12,854 bases of DNA from Rhodospirillaceae bacterium UBA6608 (GTDB lineage Bacteria > Pseudomonadota > Alphaproteobacteria > Rhodospirillales_A > Casp-alpha2), in the NCBI GenBank assembly GCA_002433335.1, contig DJHY01000131.1, positions 1-12,854 of the forward strand, read 5' to 3'. The translations under genes and the position numbers were made by a program. Numbering within the stretch: the first letter of the stretch is position 1; each line of letters opens with the position of its first letter. This document shows positions 7,540 to 12,854 of the stretch, in pieces. The notes below the pieces were generated by a model that was not told where the DNA came from, ran no database searches, and saw nothing but the letters and a program-made list of their open reading frames with translations.

Positions 7540-7962
7540 ATGAGTGACGGATACGCCGGAGACATCAGCCCCGAAGACGCCTGGAAAGTTCTGGAAACAG
7601 ACCCCAAGGCGGTGCTGGTCGACGTGCGCACCCATGCGGAATGGGCCTATGTTGGACTGCCCGACGTGTCCTCCCTGGGCAAGGATCTGAAGATGATTTC
7701 CTGGGTCCTGTTCCCCAAGGGCGACATCAATACTGAATTCGTCGATGACCTGGAGGATCAGGTCCCGGATCAGGACGCGACCGTGCTGTTCCTGTGCCGA
7801 TCCGGCGTGCGCTCCATCGCCGCCGCCCAGGCCGCGACCCAGGCGGGCTACGCCAAATCGTTCAACATTCTGACCGGGTTCGAAGGCGACAAGGACGACG
7901 CCCAGCATCGCGGCACCGTCGGCGGCTGGAAGGTCGCGGGCCTGCCCTGGGTTCAGAAGTAG
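7540..7962 (+). CDS. Rhodanese-like domain protein
   Basis: A 140-residue single-domain rhodanese without a signal peptide, so cytosolic. The N-terminal motif VLVDVRTHAEWAYVGLPD (residues 25-42) and the active-site loop CRSGVRS (86-92) with the persulfide-forming Cys86 are present, so it should be a competent sulfurtransferase. The C-terminal GGWKVAGLPWVQ is the usual closing motif. It starts 52 bases after fprA on the same strand and is probably the last gene of the korAB-fprA operon. A role in sulfur delivery or repair for Fe-S enzymes such as KorB or ferredoxin is a guess from neighbourhood. The sulfur donor and acceptor cannot be read from sequence. It is convergent with metZ, 43 bases apart. 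Confidence 0.9.
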   Translation: MSDGYAGDISPEDAWKVLETDPKAVLVDVRTHAEWAYVGLPDVSSLGKDLKMISWVLFPKGDINTEFVDDLEDQVPDQDATVLFLCRSGVRSIAAAQAATQAGYAKSFNILTGFEGDKDDAQHRGTVGGWKVAGLPWVQK

Positions 7963-7996
7963 CCCCGCTCCGGGGCGGTTCCTGCCGGGCAGGCCG
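7962..7996. terminator. Hairpin pair between convergent rhodanese and metZ genes
   Basis: GCCCCG-CTC-CGGGGC (7962-7976) starts at the last base of the rhodanese stop codon. It is followed by the near-perfect CCTGCC-G-GGCAGG (7981-7993) flanked by GCGG and CCGC. There is no long T-run in either direction, so if these stop transcription they are not classical intrinsic terminators. Placement between convergent 3' ends supports a termination or mRNA-end-stabilising role. Confidence 0.35.
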
Positions 7997-8005
7997 CAGT
8001 GGCCG

Positions 8006-9211
8006 TCAGCCCTTGGCCGCGGCCAGCCCCCGCATCAAATCTTCCTTCAGGTCCTCGGCGTCTTCCAGGCCGACCGACAGGCGGATCAGGCCGTCGCCGA
8101 TGCCCAGCGCCTCGCGCTCTTCCGGCGTCAGGCGCTGGTGCGTCGTGGTCGCCGGATGGGTCGTCAGGCTCTTGGTGTCGCCCAGGTTGTTGGAGATGTC
8201 GATCAGGTCCAACGCGTTGAGGAAACGGAACGCCGCCGCCTTGCCGCCCTCAAGCTCGAACGCCAGCATGGTCGAGCCGCCGGACATCTGCTGCATCGCC
8301 AGGTCGTGCTGCGGATGGGATGCCAGGCCGGGGTAAAGAACCTTGACGATTCCCGCCTGCCCTTCCAGAAATTCGGCCAGCGCGCGGGCGTTGATGCAAT
8401 GCTGATGAACGCGGATGTTCAAGGTTTCCAGACCCTTCAGCATCGACCAGGCATTGAACGGGCTGATCGCCGGGCCGGTATGGCGCATCCAGGGCACCAG
8501 ATGGTCGTTGTAATATTCTTCGTCGTTGGTCAGCAGCGCGCCGCCCATGCAGCGGCCCTGGCCGTCGATATGCTTGGTCGTCGAATACATCACGATATCG
8601 GCGCCCAGTTGCAGCGGCTTTTGCAGGACCGGGGTCGCGAACACGTTGTCGACGATCAGCCGCCCGCCCGCCTTATGCGTCAGGTCGGCGACGGCGCGTA
8701 CGTCGATGATATCGAGGCAGGGGTTCGACGGCGTTTCCAGGAACACCGCGGTCACCGGCTTGGACAACGCCTGTTCCCATTGCGAAAGGTCCGTGCCGTC
8801 GACCAGCACGGTTTCGACACCGTATTTGGTCAACAGGTCCTGGATCACATACAGGCACGAGCCGAACAACGCGCGCGAGGCGACGACCCGGTCGCCGGCC
8901 TTCACCAGGCTACCCAGGGAGCCGAACATTGCCGCCATACCGCTGGCGAAGGCCATGCCGTAAGTAGCCCCTTCCATCAGCGCCAGACGCTTTTCGAACA
9001 TCACGACCGTCGGATTGGCGTAGCGCGAATAGATAAAGCGATCGACCTCGCCCTTGAACGCCTGCTCCGCCTGTTCCGCCGAGCCGTAAACGAAACCCGA
9101 GGTGGTGAAGATGGCTTCCGAGGTTTCCTCGAAATTGGACCGCATGGTCCCGCCGCGCACCATTTTGGTCGCGGGGCGCCAGGCCGAAGAAGGGTTGTTA
9201 TCGTCGCTCAT
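8006..9211 (-). CDS. metZ: O-succinylhomoserine sulfhydrylase
   Basis: A 401-residue PLP enzyme of the Cys/Met metabolism family that makes homocysteine from O-succinylhomoserine and sulfide in methionine synthesis. The N-terminal SNFEETSEAIFTTSGFVYGS and YSRYANPTV blocks are typical of MetZ. ASGMAA (89-94) belongs to the PLP phosphate site, and the Schiff-base lysine is K213 in YSTTKHIDGQGR. The C-terminal SLTTHPATTTHQRL binds the substrate carboxylate. The ATG ending at 9211 is chosen because GGAGAG sits 6 bases upstream; the frame is open to an ATG at 9247, but that lies at the foot of the riboswitch terminator. Cystathionine gamma-synthase or O-acetylhomoserine sulfhydrylase are the alternatives; the N-terminal blocks and the SAM-II leader favour MetZ. 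Expression should fall when S-adenosylmethionine is high. Confidence 0.93.
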   Translation of the reverse strand: MSDDNNPSSAWRPATKMVRGGTMRSNFEETSEAIFTTSGFVYGSAEQAEQAFKGEVDRFIYSRYANPTVVMFEKRLALMEGATYGMAFASGMAAMFGSLGSLVKAGDRVVASRALFGSCLYVIQDLLTKYGVETVLVDGTDLSQWEQALSKPVTAVFLETPSNPCLDIIDVRAVADLTHKAGGRLIVDNVFATPVLQKPLQLGADIVMYSTTKHIDGQGRCMGGALLTNDEEYYNDHLVPWMRHTGPAISPFNAWSMLKGLETLNIRVHQHCINARALAEFLEGQAGIVKVLYPGLASHPQHDLAMQQMSGGSTMLAFELEGGKAAAFRFLNALDLIDISNNLGDTKSLTTHPATTTHQRLTPEEREALGIGDGLIRLSVGLEDAEDLKEDLMRGLAAAKG

Positions 9212-9217
9212 TCTACG

Positions 9218-9223
9218 CTCTCC
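9218..9223 (-). promoter_or_regulatory. metZ ribosome binding site
   Basis: On the minus strand GGAGAG lies 6 bases before the ATG ending at 9211. It is the strongest Shine-Dalgarno on the minus strand in this window and excludes the longer start at 9247. Confidence 0.75.
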
Positions 9224-9247
9224 AAATTTCCGGGACGGGCCCGGCAT

Positions 9248-9284
9248 AAAAAAACCCCGACCACCGAACGAAACAGGGTCAGGG
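9248..9284 (-). terminator. Intrinsic terminator downstream of the SAM-II riboswitch
   Basis: On the minus strand CCCTGACC (plus 9277-9284) can pair with GGTCGGGG (plus 9255-9262), an 8-bp stem with one G-T pair and a 14-base loop, followed by seven T residues (plus 9248-9254). It lies between the aptamer and the metZ start, so the riboswitch probably acts by transcription attenuation. GGTC at plus 9298-9301, just after the aptamer, could pair with GACC of the 5' arm and form a competing antiterminator; that part is inference. Confidence 0.8.
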
Positions 9285-9300
9285 CAAGAGAGCCACAGAC

Positions 9301-9356
9301 CGTTTAGCGTTGTTTTTTTAACGTGGCCGCAAGCTGGTCGGACAAATCACCACGAA
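9301..9356 (-). ncRNA. SAM-II riboswitch (metA motif)
   Basis: The minus strand shows the SAM-II consensus in order: CGTGGTGATTTG (plus 9343-9354), a variable segment, GCTTGCGGCCACGTTAAA, an A-rich linker, and the closing CGCTAAACG (plus 9301-9309). Helix P1 is CGTGG (plus 9350-9354) with CCACG (plus 9322-9326). The 3' GCTAAA strand is the one that folds back to make the pseudoknot in this class. SAM-II binds S-adenosylmethionine and is found mainly in alphaproteobacteria upstream of methionine genes, which agrees with metZ downstream. A promoter sits just upstream and an intrinsic terminator just downstream. High SAM should repress metZ. Confidence 0.93.
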
Positions 9357-9361
9357 GCCGG

Positions 9362-9389
9362 ACCATACACCCGGCCCGGAAAACGTCAA
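9362..9389 (-). promoter_or_regulatory. metZ promoter
   Basis: On the minus strand TTGACG (plus 9384-9389) and TATGGT (plus 9362-9367) are 16 bases apart. Transcription would begin about 7 bases further, at the 5' edge of the SAM-II aptamer, where a riboswitch promoter should be. The position makes the call stronger than the motif match alone. Confidence 0.65.
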
Positions 9390-9449
9390 GTGCCAACGGC
9401 GAAGGCTGTCGCCCTCGCCGCCGCCTGAGAGTAATCTGCGCCACCACCG

Positions 9450-9455
9450 AAGGAG
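9450..9455 (+). promoter_or_regulatory. Ribosome binding site of the GFA-family gene
   Basis: AAGGAG, 8 bases before the ATG at 9464, is a near-consensus site and decides the start. Confidence 0.75.
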
Positions 9456-9463
9456 ACCATTCC

Positions 9464-9922
9464 ATGCCCCCAACGTCACCGTCGCCTCATACCGGAACCT
9501 GCCGCTGCGGGCAGACCCAGGTCGAGGTTTCGGCCCCGCCGGTCATGACCTCGGCCTGTCATTGCCGGGGCTGCCAACGGATGAGCGCCAGCGCGTTTTC
9601 CCTGTCGGCGATGGTGCCGACGGCGGCGTTCCGCGTGACCAAGGGGACGCCGGTCAAGGGCGGGGCCCAGGGCCCGCAGTTGGATCATTATTTCTGCCCG
9701 GAATGCAAAACCTGGATGTTCACGCGGATCGTCGGCATGGACGATCTGGTCAATCTGCGCCCCAGCCTGTTCGACGTGGTCGAATGGCTTCGACCGTTCA
9801 TCGAAACCATGACGGCGGAAAAGCTGCCCTGGGCGACGACCCCGGCGCGGCACAGCTATGCAGGCTTTCCCCCGGTCGAGGATTTCCAGAAATTGATCGA
9901 GGCCTTCGCGGCGGAGCGCTGA
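9464..9922 (+). CDS. GFA/CENP-V-like zinc-binding protein
   Basis: A 152-residue protein of the GFA family (named for glutathione-dependent formaldehyde-activating enzyme), a Mss4-like zinc fold. The cysteine pattern is complete: GTCRCG (C13, C15), CHCRGC (C32, C34, C37) and CPEC (C78, C81), which in the family bind one or two zinc ions. Most members are uncharacterised, and formaldehyde-glutathione activity should not be assumed; no formaldehyde dehydrogenase gene is nearby. AAGGAG at 9450-9455, 8 bases upstream, fixes the ATG and rules out an in-frame extension to 9323 that would overlap the metZ promoter. It is transcribed away from metZ and is convergent with the DUF3422 gene 21 bases downstream, so it is probably a single-gene unit. 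No clear promoter is seen. Confidence 0.9.
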   Translation: MPPTSPSPHTGTCRCGQTQVEVSAPPVMTSACHCRGCQRMSASAFSLSAMVPTAAFRVTKGTPVKGGAQGPQLDHYFCPECKTWMFTRIVGMDDLVNLRPSLFDVVEWLRPFIETMTAEKLPWATTPARHSYAGFPPVEDFQKLIEAFAAER

Positions 9923-9943
9923 CGGCTGGAACTGGGTGGCCCG

Positions 9944-11239
9944 TTACTTGCCGCCGCCCGCCGATTTGCCGATCACATGGCGGACCCGGCGCACCCCGAA
10001 CCAAATGCCGCCGACCACCGGCACGAACGCCACCAGAACGACGATATAGGGATCAAACGGCGACAGGCCCGCCGTCTTCGCCCCCTTGGCCAGGTAGGAC
10101 ACCAGCGACAGCAGATAGTAGCTGATGGCCACGACCGACAGGCCTTCGACCGTTTCCTGCAAGCGCAATTGCAGGCGCGCCCGCCGGTTCATGGATTCCA
10201 GCAGGTCGCGGTTCTGGGCTTCGAGCGCGACGTCGACCCGCGTGCGCAACAGCGAGGTCGCCCGCGCCACCCGGCCCGACAGGCTTTCCAGCCGCGCCGA
10301 CAGGTTTTCGCAGGATTCCATGGCAGGGGCGACCCGACGGTCGAGGAAATCCATCGACGGGGGAAACCCGTCCATCCGTTCTTCGCGCATCGAATCCATG
10401 CGCCGCTTGATCAGCTCGTGATAGGCCCGCGCGGCGGCGAAGCGATAGGCGGTGGCGACGTTGACGGCCTCGATCTCCGCCGCCAGGGCCGAAATTTCAT
10501 CCAGCAGCTGGCGTTCGTTTTCGACGCCTTCGCGCGTGCCCAAGCGGGCGATGGCCCCGCCCAGCTGTTTTTCGATGGCGGCCAGACGCGGGCGCGATTC
10601 CTTGGCCAGGGGAAAGGCCAGCATGGCCATCATCCGATAGGTCTCGATTTCCAGAATCCGCTGGACCAGGCGGCTCAGGGTCGGGCGGCTGATATCGTCG
10701 CGGGCGTCCAACAGGAAGCGATGGAAGCCGTCGGCATGCAGTTGATAGTCGGTCCACAGCCGGACCTTGCCGCCGGACACGACGGAGCCCGTGACCGGGT
10801 TGTTGTCGAACAGGCCCGTCAGCTCAGCGACCGGGCGCTGCGCCCCGCCGCTGGCCTGCACCGCCACATGGCAGGCGGCAATGACCTGGCCCGGCAGGTT
10901 GGACAGCCAATCCTTGGGCAGGGAATCGATCGCCGTGCCCTTGAACGGGGTCGCGAATTCGCCGGGCCGAATGATGGTGAAGGTCGAAAATTCCGTATGG
11001 CGCTCCCACTTCAGGCGCACCTCGCCCAATTCCGCCGAAAAATGGGTCGCGTCCGCCGGCGGCGGAGCGACGCGGAAATGTTTGCACAGGGCTTCCAGGT
11101 GGGCGACATGGGTGGCCATGCCGTCCTCGCCTGAAATCAGGGCGATGTGCGAAACCTGCGCCGGGGCGGCCACCTCCGCCGGGGGGCGGGCGTGGATCTC
11201 TTCGGCCAGGACGCGGCGTAGGGGATGTTCCTTGAACAT
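9944..11239 (-). CDS. DUF3422 family membrane-anchored protein
   Basis: A 431-residue protein of unknown function. The start MFKEHPLRRVLAEEIHARPP matches the DUF3422 N-terminus. A soluble region of about 360 residues follows, with WERHTEFSTFTI near residue 80 and long helical, charge-rich segments from about residue 190 to 360 that look like coiled coil. Two hydrophobic C-terminal segments (about 366-384, GLSVVAISYYLLSLVSYLA, and 398-416) are joined by a short loop, then a basic tail RRVRHVIGK. There is no signal peptide. A large soluble N-terminus, helical stalk and two terminal membrane helices recall CorA-like transporters, but no GMN motif is present, so transport is only a thought. The ribosome binding site before the ATG is weak. 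The gene is divergent from tldD (110-base gap). Confidence 0.88.
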   Translation of the reverse strand: MFKEHPLRRVLAEEIHARPPAEVAAPAQVSHIALISGEDGMATHVAHLEALCKHFRVAPPPADATHFSAELGEVRLKWERHTEFSTFTIIRPGEFATPFKGTAIDSLPKDWLSNLPGQVIAACHVAVQASGGAQRPVAELTGLFDNNPVTGSVVSGGKVRLWTDYQLHADGFHRFLLDARDDISRPTLSRLVQRILEIETYRMMAMLAFPLAKESRPRLAAIEKQLGGAIARLGTREGVENERQLLDEISALAAEIEAVNVATAYRFAAARAYHELIKRRMDSMREERMDGFPPSMDFLDRRVAPAMESCENLSARLESLSGRVARATSLLRTRVDVALEAQNRDLLESMNRRARLQLRLQETVEGLSVVAISYYLLSLVSYLAKGAKTAGLSPFDPYIVVLVAFVPVVGGIWFGVRRVRHVIGKSAGGGK

Positions 11240-11282
11240 ATGCGACCGTATACGCGAAAATGACTGACTCGAAATAACGAAA

Positions 11283-11302
11283 CCGGGTTCTTATATAACC
11301 GG
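11283..11302. promoter_or_regulatory. AT-cored inverted repeat in the DUF3422/tldD divergent region
   Basis: CCGGGTT (11283-11289) and AACCGG (11297-11302) form an imperfect inverted repeat around CTTATAT. The TATATA/TATAAC core could be a -10 element for tldD, but no convincing -35 lies at the right distance on either strand. It could be an operator; support is weak. Confidence 0.25.
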
Positions 11303-11349
11303 AAGCGGCCCCTCGCGGCCCCAATTATTTTTAAGACTTAGGGATCACC

Positions 11350-12783
11350 ATGACCGACCTAGCCGCCACCGACGATCTGTTCTTCAACCGCACCGGCATG
11401 GACCGCGCGCGGGTGCAGGGCCTTTTGGACGATGCCCTGACCGGCATGGACGACGGTGAATTGTTCCTGGAATACCGGCAGTCGGAAACGCTGGTTCTGG
11501 ACGACGGGCAGATCAAGACCGCCAACTTCGACACGGCGCAAGGCTTCGGCCTGCGCGCCATCGCGGGCGAAAGCACCGGCTATTCCCATGCCTCGGACCT
11601 GTCCGAAGCGGCCATCGCCCGCGCCGCCGAAACGGTCAAGGCCGTGCGCCGGGGCCATACCGGCACCCTGGCCGCCGCCCCGCAGGGCACCAACCGCGCC
11701 CTGTACATGGACGACAATCCCCTGGCCATGGTCGATTTCCAGGAAAAGGTCGAACTGCTGCGCGCCATCGACGCCTATGCCCGCGGCAAGGACGACCGCG
11801 TGCGTCAGGTTTCGGCCTCGATCTCCGGCAATTGGCAGGCGGTGCAGATCGTCCGCGTCGGCGGCCACCGCGTCGCCGATATCCGCCCCCTGGTGCGGAT
11901 GAACGTCTCGGTCGTGCTGGAACAGGACGGGCGCATGGAAACCGGCAGCTTCGGCACCGGCGGGCGCGTGACCTATGAGCGCTACATGGACCCGGCCAAT
12001 TGGAAGGGCGTGGTCGACGAGGCCTTCCGCCAAGCCGAGGTCAATCTCCAGTCTGTTTCCGCCCCGGCGGGCGAAGTGCCGGTGGTGCTCGGCCCCGGCT
12101 GGCCCGGCATCCTGTTGCATGAAGCCATCGGCCACGGTCTGGAAGGCGACTTCAACCGCAAGAAGACCTCGGTCTTTTCCGGCCTGATGGGCCAGCGCGT
12201 CGCCGCCCCCGGCGTGACCGTGGTCGACGACGGCACCATTCAGGACCGGCGCGGCAGCCTGACCATCGACGACGAAGGCACCCCCGCCGAGAACACCGTG
12301 CTGATTGAGGACGGCATCCTGAAAGGCTATATGCAGGACCGCACCAACGCCCGCCTGATGGGCATGGCCCCGACCGGCAACGGACGGCGCGAAAGCTTCG
12401 CCCATCAGCCCCTGCCGCGCATGACCAATACCTACATGCTGGGCGGCGACAAGGAGCCGGAGGAAATCCTCAAATCGGTCAAGAAGGGCGTCTACGCCGT
12501 GTCGTTCGGCGGCGGACAGGTCGATATCACCTCCGGCAAGTTCGTATTTTCCTGCACCGAGGCCTATGAGATCGAAAACGGCAAGGTCGGTCGCCCGCTG
12601 AAGGGCGCCACGCTGATCGGCGACGGCAAGGACGTGCTCAACCACGTCGCCATGGTCGGCAACGACATGGAACTCGACCCCGGCATCGGCACCTGCGGCA
12701 AGGACGGCCAAGGCGTCCCCGTCGGCGTCGGCCAGCCGACGCTGCTGATCGATCAACTCACCGTGGGTGGGACCGGGGCGTAG
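11350..12783 (+). CDS. tldD: TldD, catalytic subunit of the TldD/TldE metalloprotease
   Basis: A 477-residue zinc peptidase (E. coli TldD has 481). The catalytic motif HEAIGH is at residues 257-262, within ILLHEAIGHGLEGDF; Cys449 in GTCGKDGQGVPVGVGQP is the expected third zinc ligand and Glu258 the general base. Further family blocks are FLEYRQSETLVLDDGQIKTA (N-terminal domain), DDEGTPAENTVLIEDGILKG, FAHQPLPRMTNTYM and FVFSCTEAYEIENGKVGRPL. In the heterodimer TldD supplies the zinc and TldE/PmbA completes the chamber that digests unfolded peptides. AGGGA at 11340-11344, 5 bases before the ATG, supports the start. No RiPP precursor or toxin-antitoxin pair is seen nearby, so a general peptide-processing role is likelier than a dedicated one. 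The partner gene pmbA is at 1610-2953 on the other strand. Confidence 0.95.
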   Translation: MTDLAATDDLFFNRTGMDRARVQGLLDDALTGMDDGELFLEYRQSETLVLDDGQIKTANFDTAQGFGLRAIAGESTGYSHASDLSEAAIARAAETVKAVRRGHTGTLAAAPQGTNRALYMDDNPLAMVDFQEKVELLRAIDAYARGKDDRVRQVSASISGNWQAVQIVRVGGHRVADIRPLVRMNVSVVLEQDGRMETGSFGTGGRVTYERYMDPANWKGVVDEAFRQAEVNLQSVSAPAGEVPVVLGPGWPGILLHEAIGHGLEGDFNRKKTSVFSGLMGQRVAAPGVTVVDDGTIQDRRGSLTIDDEGTPAENTVLIEDGILKGYMQDRTNARLMGMAPTGNGRRESFAHQPLPRMTNTYMLGGDKEPEEILKSVKKGVYAVSFGGGQVDITSGKFVFSCTEAYEIENGKVGRPLKGATLIGDGKDVLNHVAMVGNDMELDPGIGTCGKDGQGVPVGVGQPTLLIDQLTVGGTGA

Positions 12784-12801
12784 TCTGGCCTGGCTGACAG
12801 A

Positions 12802-12836
12802 TCGCGGACGTACATAACTCGGTTTTTTCCGCGAGT
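12802..12836. other. Inverted repeat after tldD
   Basis: TCGCGGA (12802-12808) can pair with TCCGCGA (12828-12834), with an overlapping alternative ACTCG (12817-12821) with CGAGT (12832-12836). A six-T run lies inside the loop rather than after the stem, so this is not a textbook terminator. It could be part of the control region of the next gene beyond the window. Confidence 0.25.
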
Positions 12837-12854
12837 AAGAATTCAAGAAAAATT

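Noticed and set aside
8138..9307. 389-codon plus-strand frame opposite metZ
   Set aside because: It overlaps metZ, its riboswitch terminator and leader; all identifiable motifs are on the minus strand.
9323..9463. 47-codon N-terminal extension of the GFA-family protein
   Set aside because: It runs through the SAM-II aptamer and metZ promoter, while AAGGAG sits directly before 9464.
11359..12846. 495-codon minus-strand frame covering nearly all of tldD
   Set aside because: tldD has intact catalytic and structural motifs on the plus strand; the opposite frame is compositional and has no family features.
1..12854. Mobile element, CRISPR array, tRNA or horizontal-transfer island
   Set aside because: No transposase, integrase, direct-repeat array, tRNA-like fold or compositional break was seen; the genes look like ordinary core genome.

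Overview
The window reads as chromosomal DNA of a GC-rich alphaproteobacterium, most likely of the Rhodospirillales type. This rests on uniformly high-GC coding, a SAM-II riboswitch (an alphaproteobacterial element) in front of metZ, a DUF3422 protein, and separate pmbA/tldE and tldD genes. Nine complete protein genes and one partial one are visible, with no rRNA, tRNA, CRISPR array, insertion sequence or phage gene.

Bases 1-2953 (minus strand) look like one operon: pmbA/tldE, then two tandem paralogous zinc-independent NADP-dependent oxidoreductases of the CurA/PTGR family. The second of these runs off the left edge. A divergent control region (2954-3221) follows; it carries a candidate pmbA promoter and, on the plus strand, two back-to-back hairpins inside a 31-codon leader ORF whose stop overlaps the korA start.

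Bases 3222-7962 (plus strand) form the metabolic centre: korA-korB (ThDP- and Fe-S-dependent 2-oxoacid, probably 2-oxoglutarate, ferredoxin oxidoreductase), an adrenodoxin-reductase-type ferredoxin-NADP reductase, and a rhodanese. The order suggests a circuit in which 2-oxoacid oxidation reduces ferredoxin and ferredoxin exchanges electrons with NADP(H). No ferredoxin gene is present, so the carrier must be encoded elsewhere.

Bases 8006-9389 (minus strand) hold metZ with a full control cassette: promoter, SAM-II aptamer, intrinsic terminator and strong ribosome binding site. It is convergent with the rhodanese gene. A small zinc-binding GFA-family protein (9464-9922, plus) is convergent with a membrane-anchored DUF3422 protein (9944-11239, minus). 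The latter is divergent from tldD (11350-12783, plus), the zinc-bearing partner of PmbA/TldE. Both halves of the TldD/TldE protease are therefore in the window, about 8 kb apart and on opposite strands. The last 71 bases are non-coding.

Most genes are recognisable families. The less ordinary points are the korAB-fprA-rhodanese grouping and the leader ORF with paired hairpins in front of korA.
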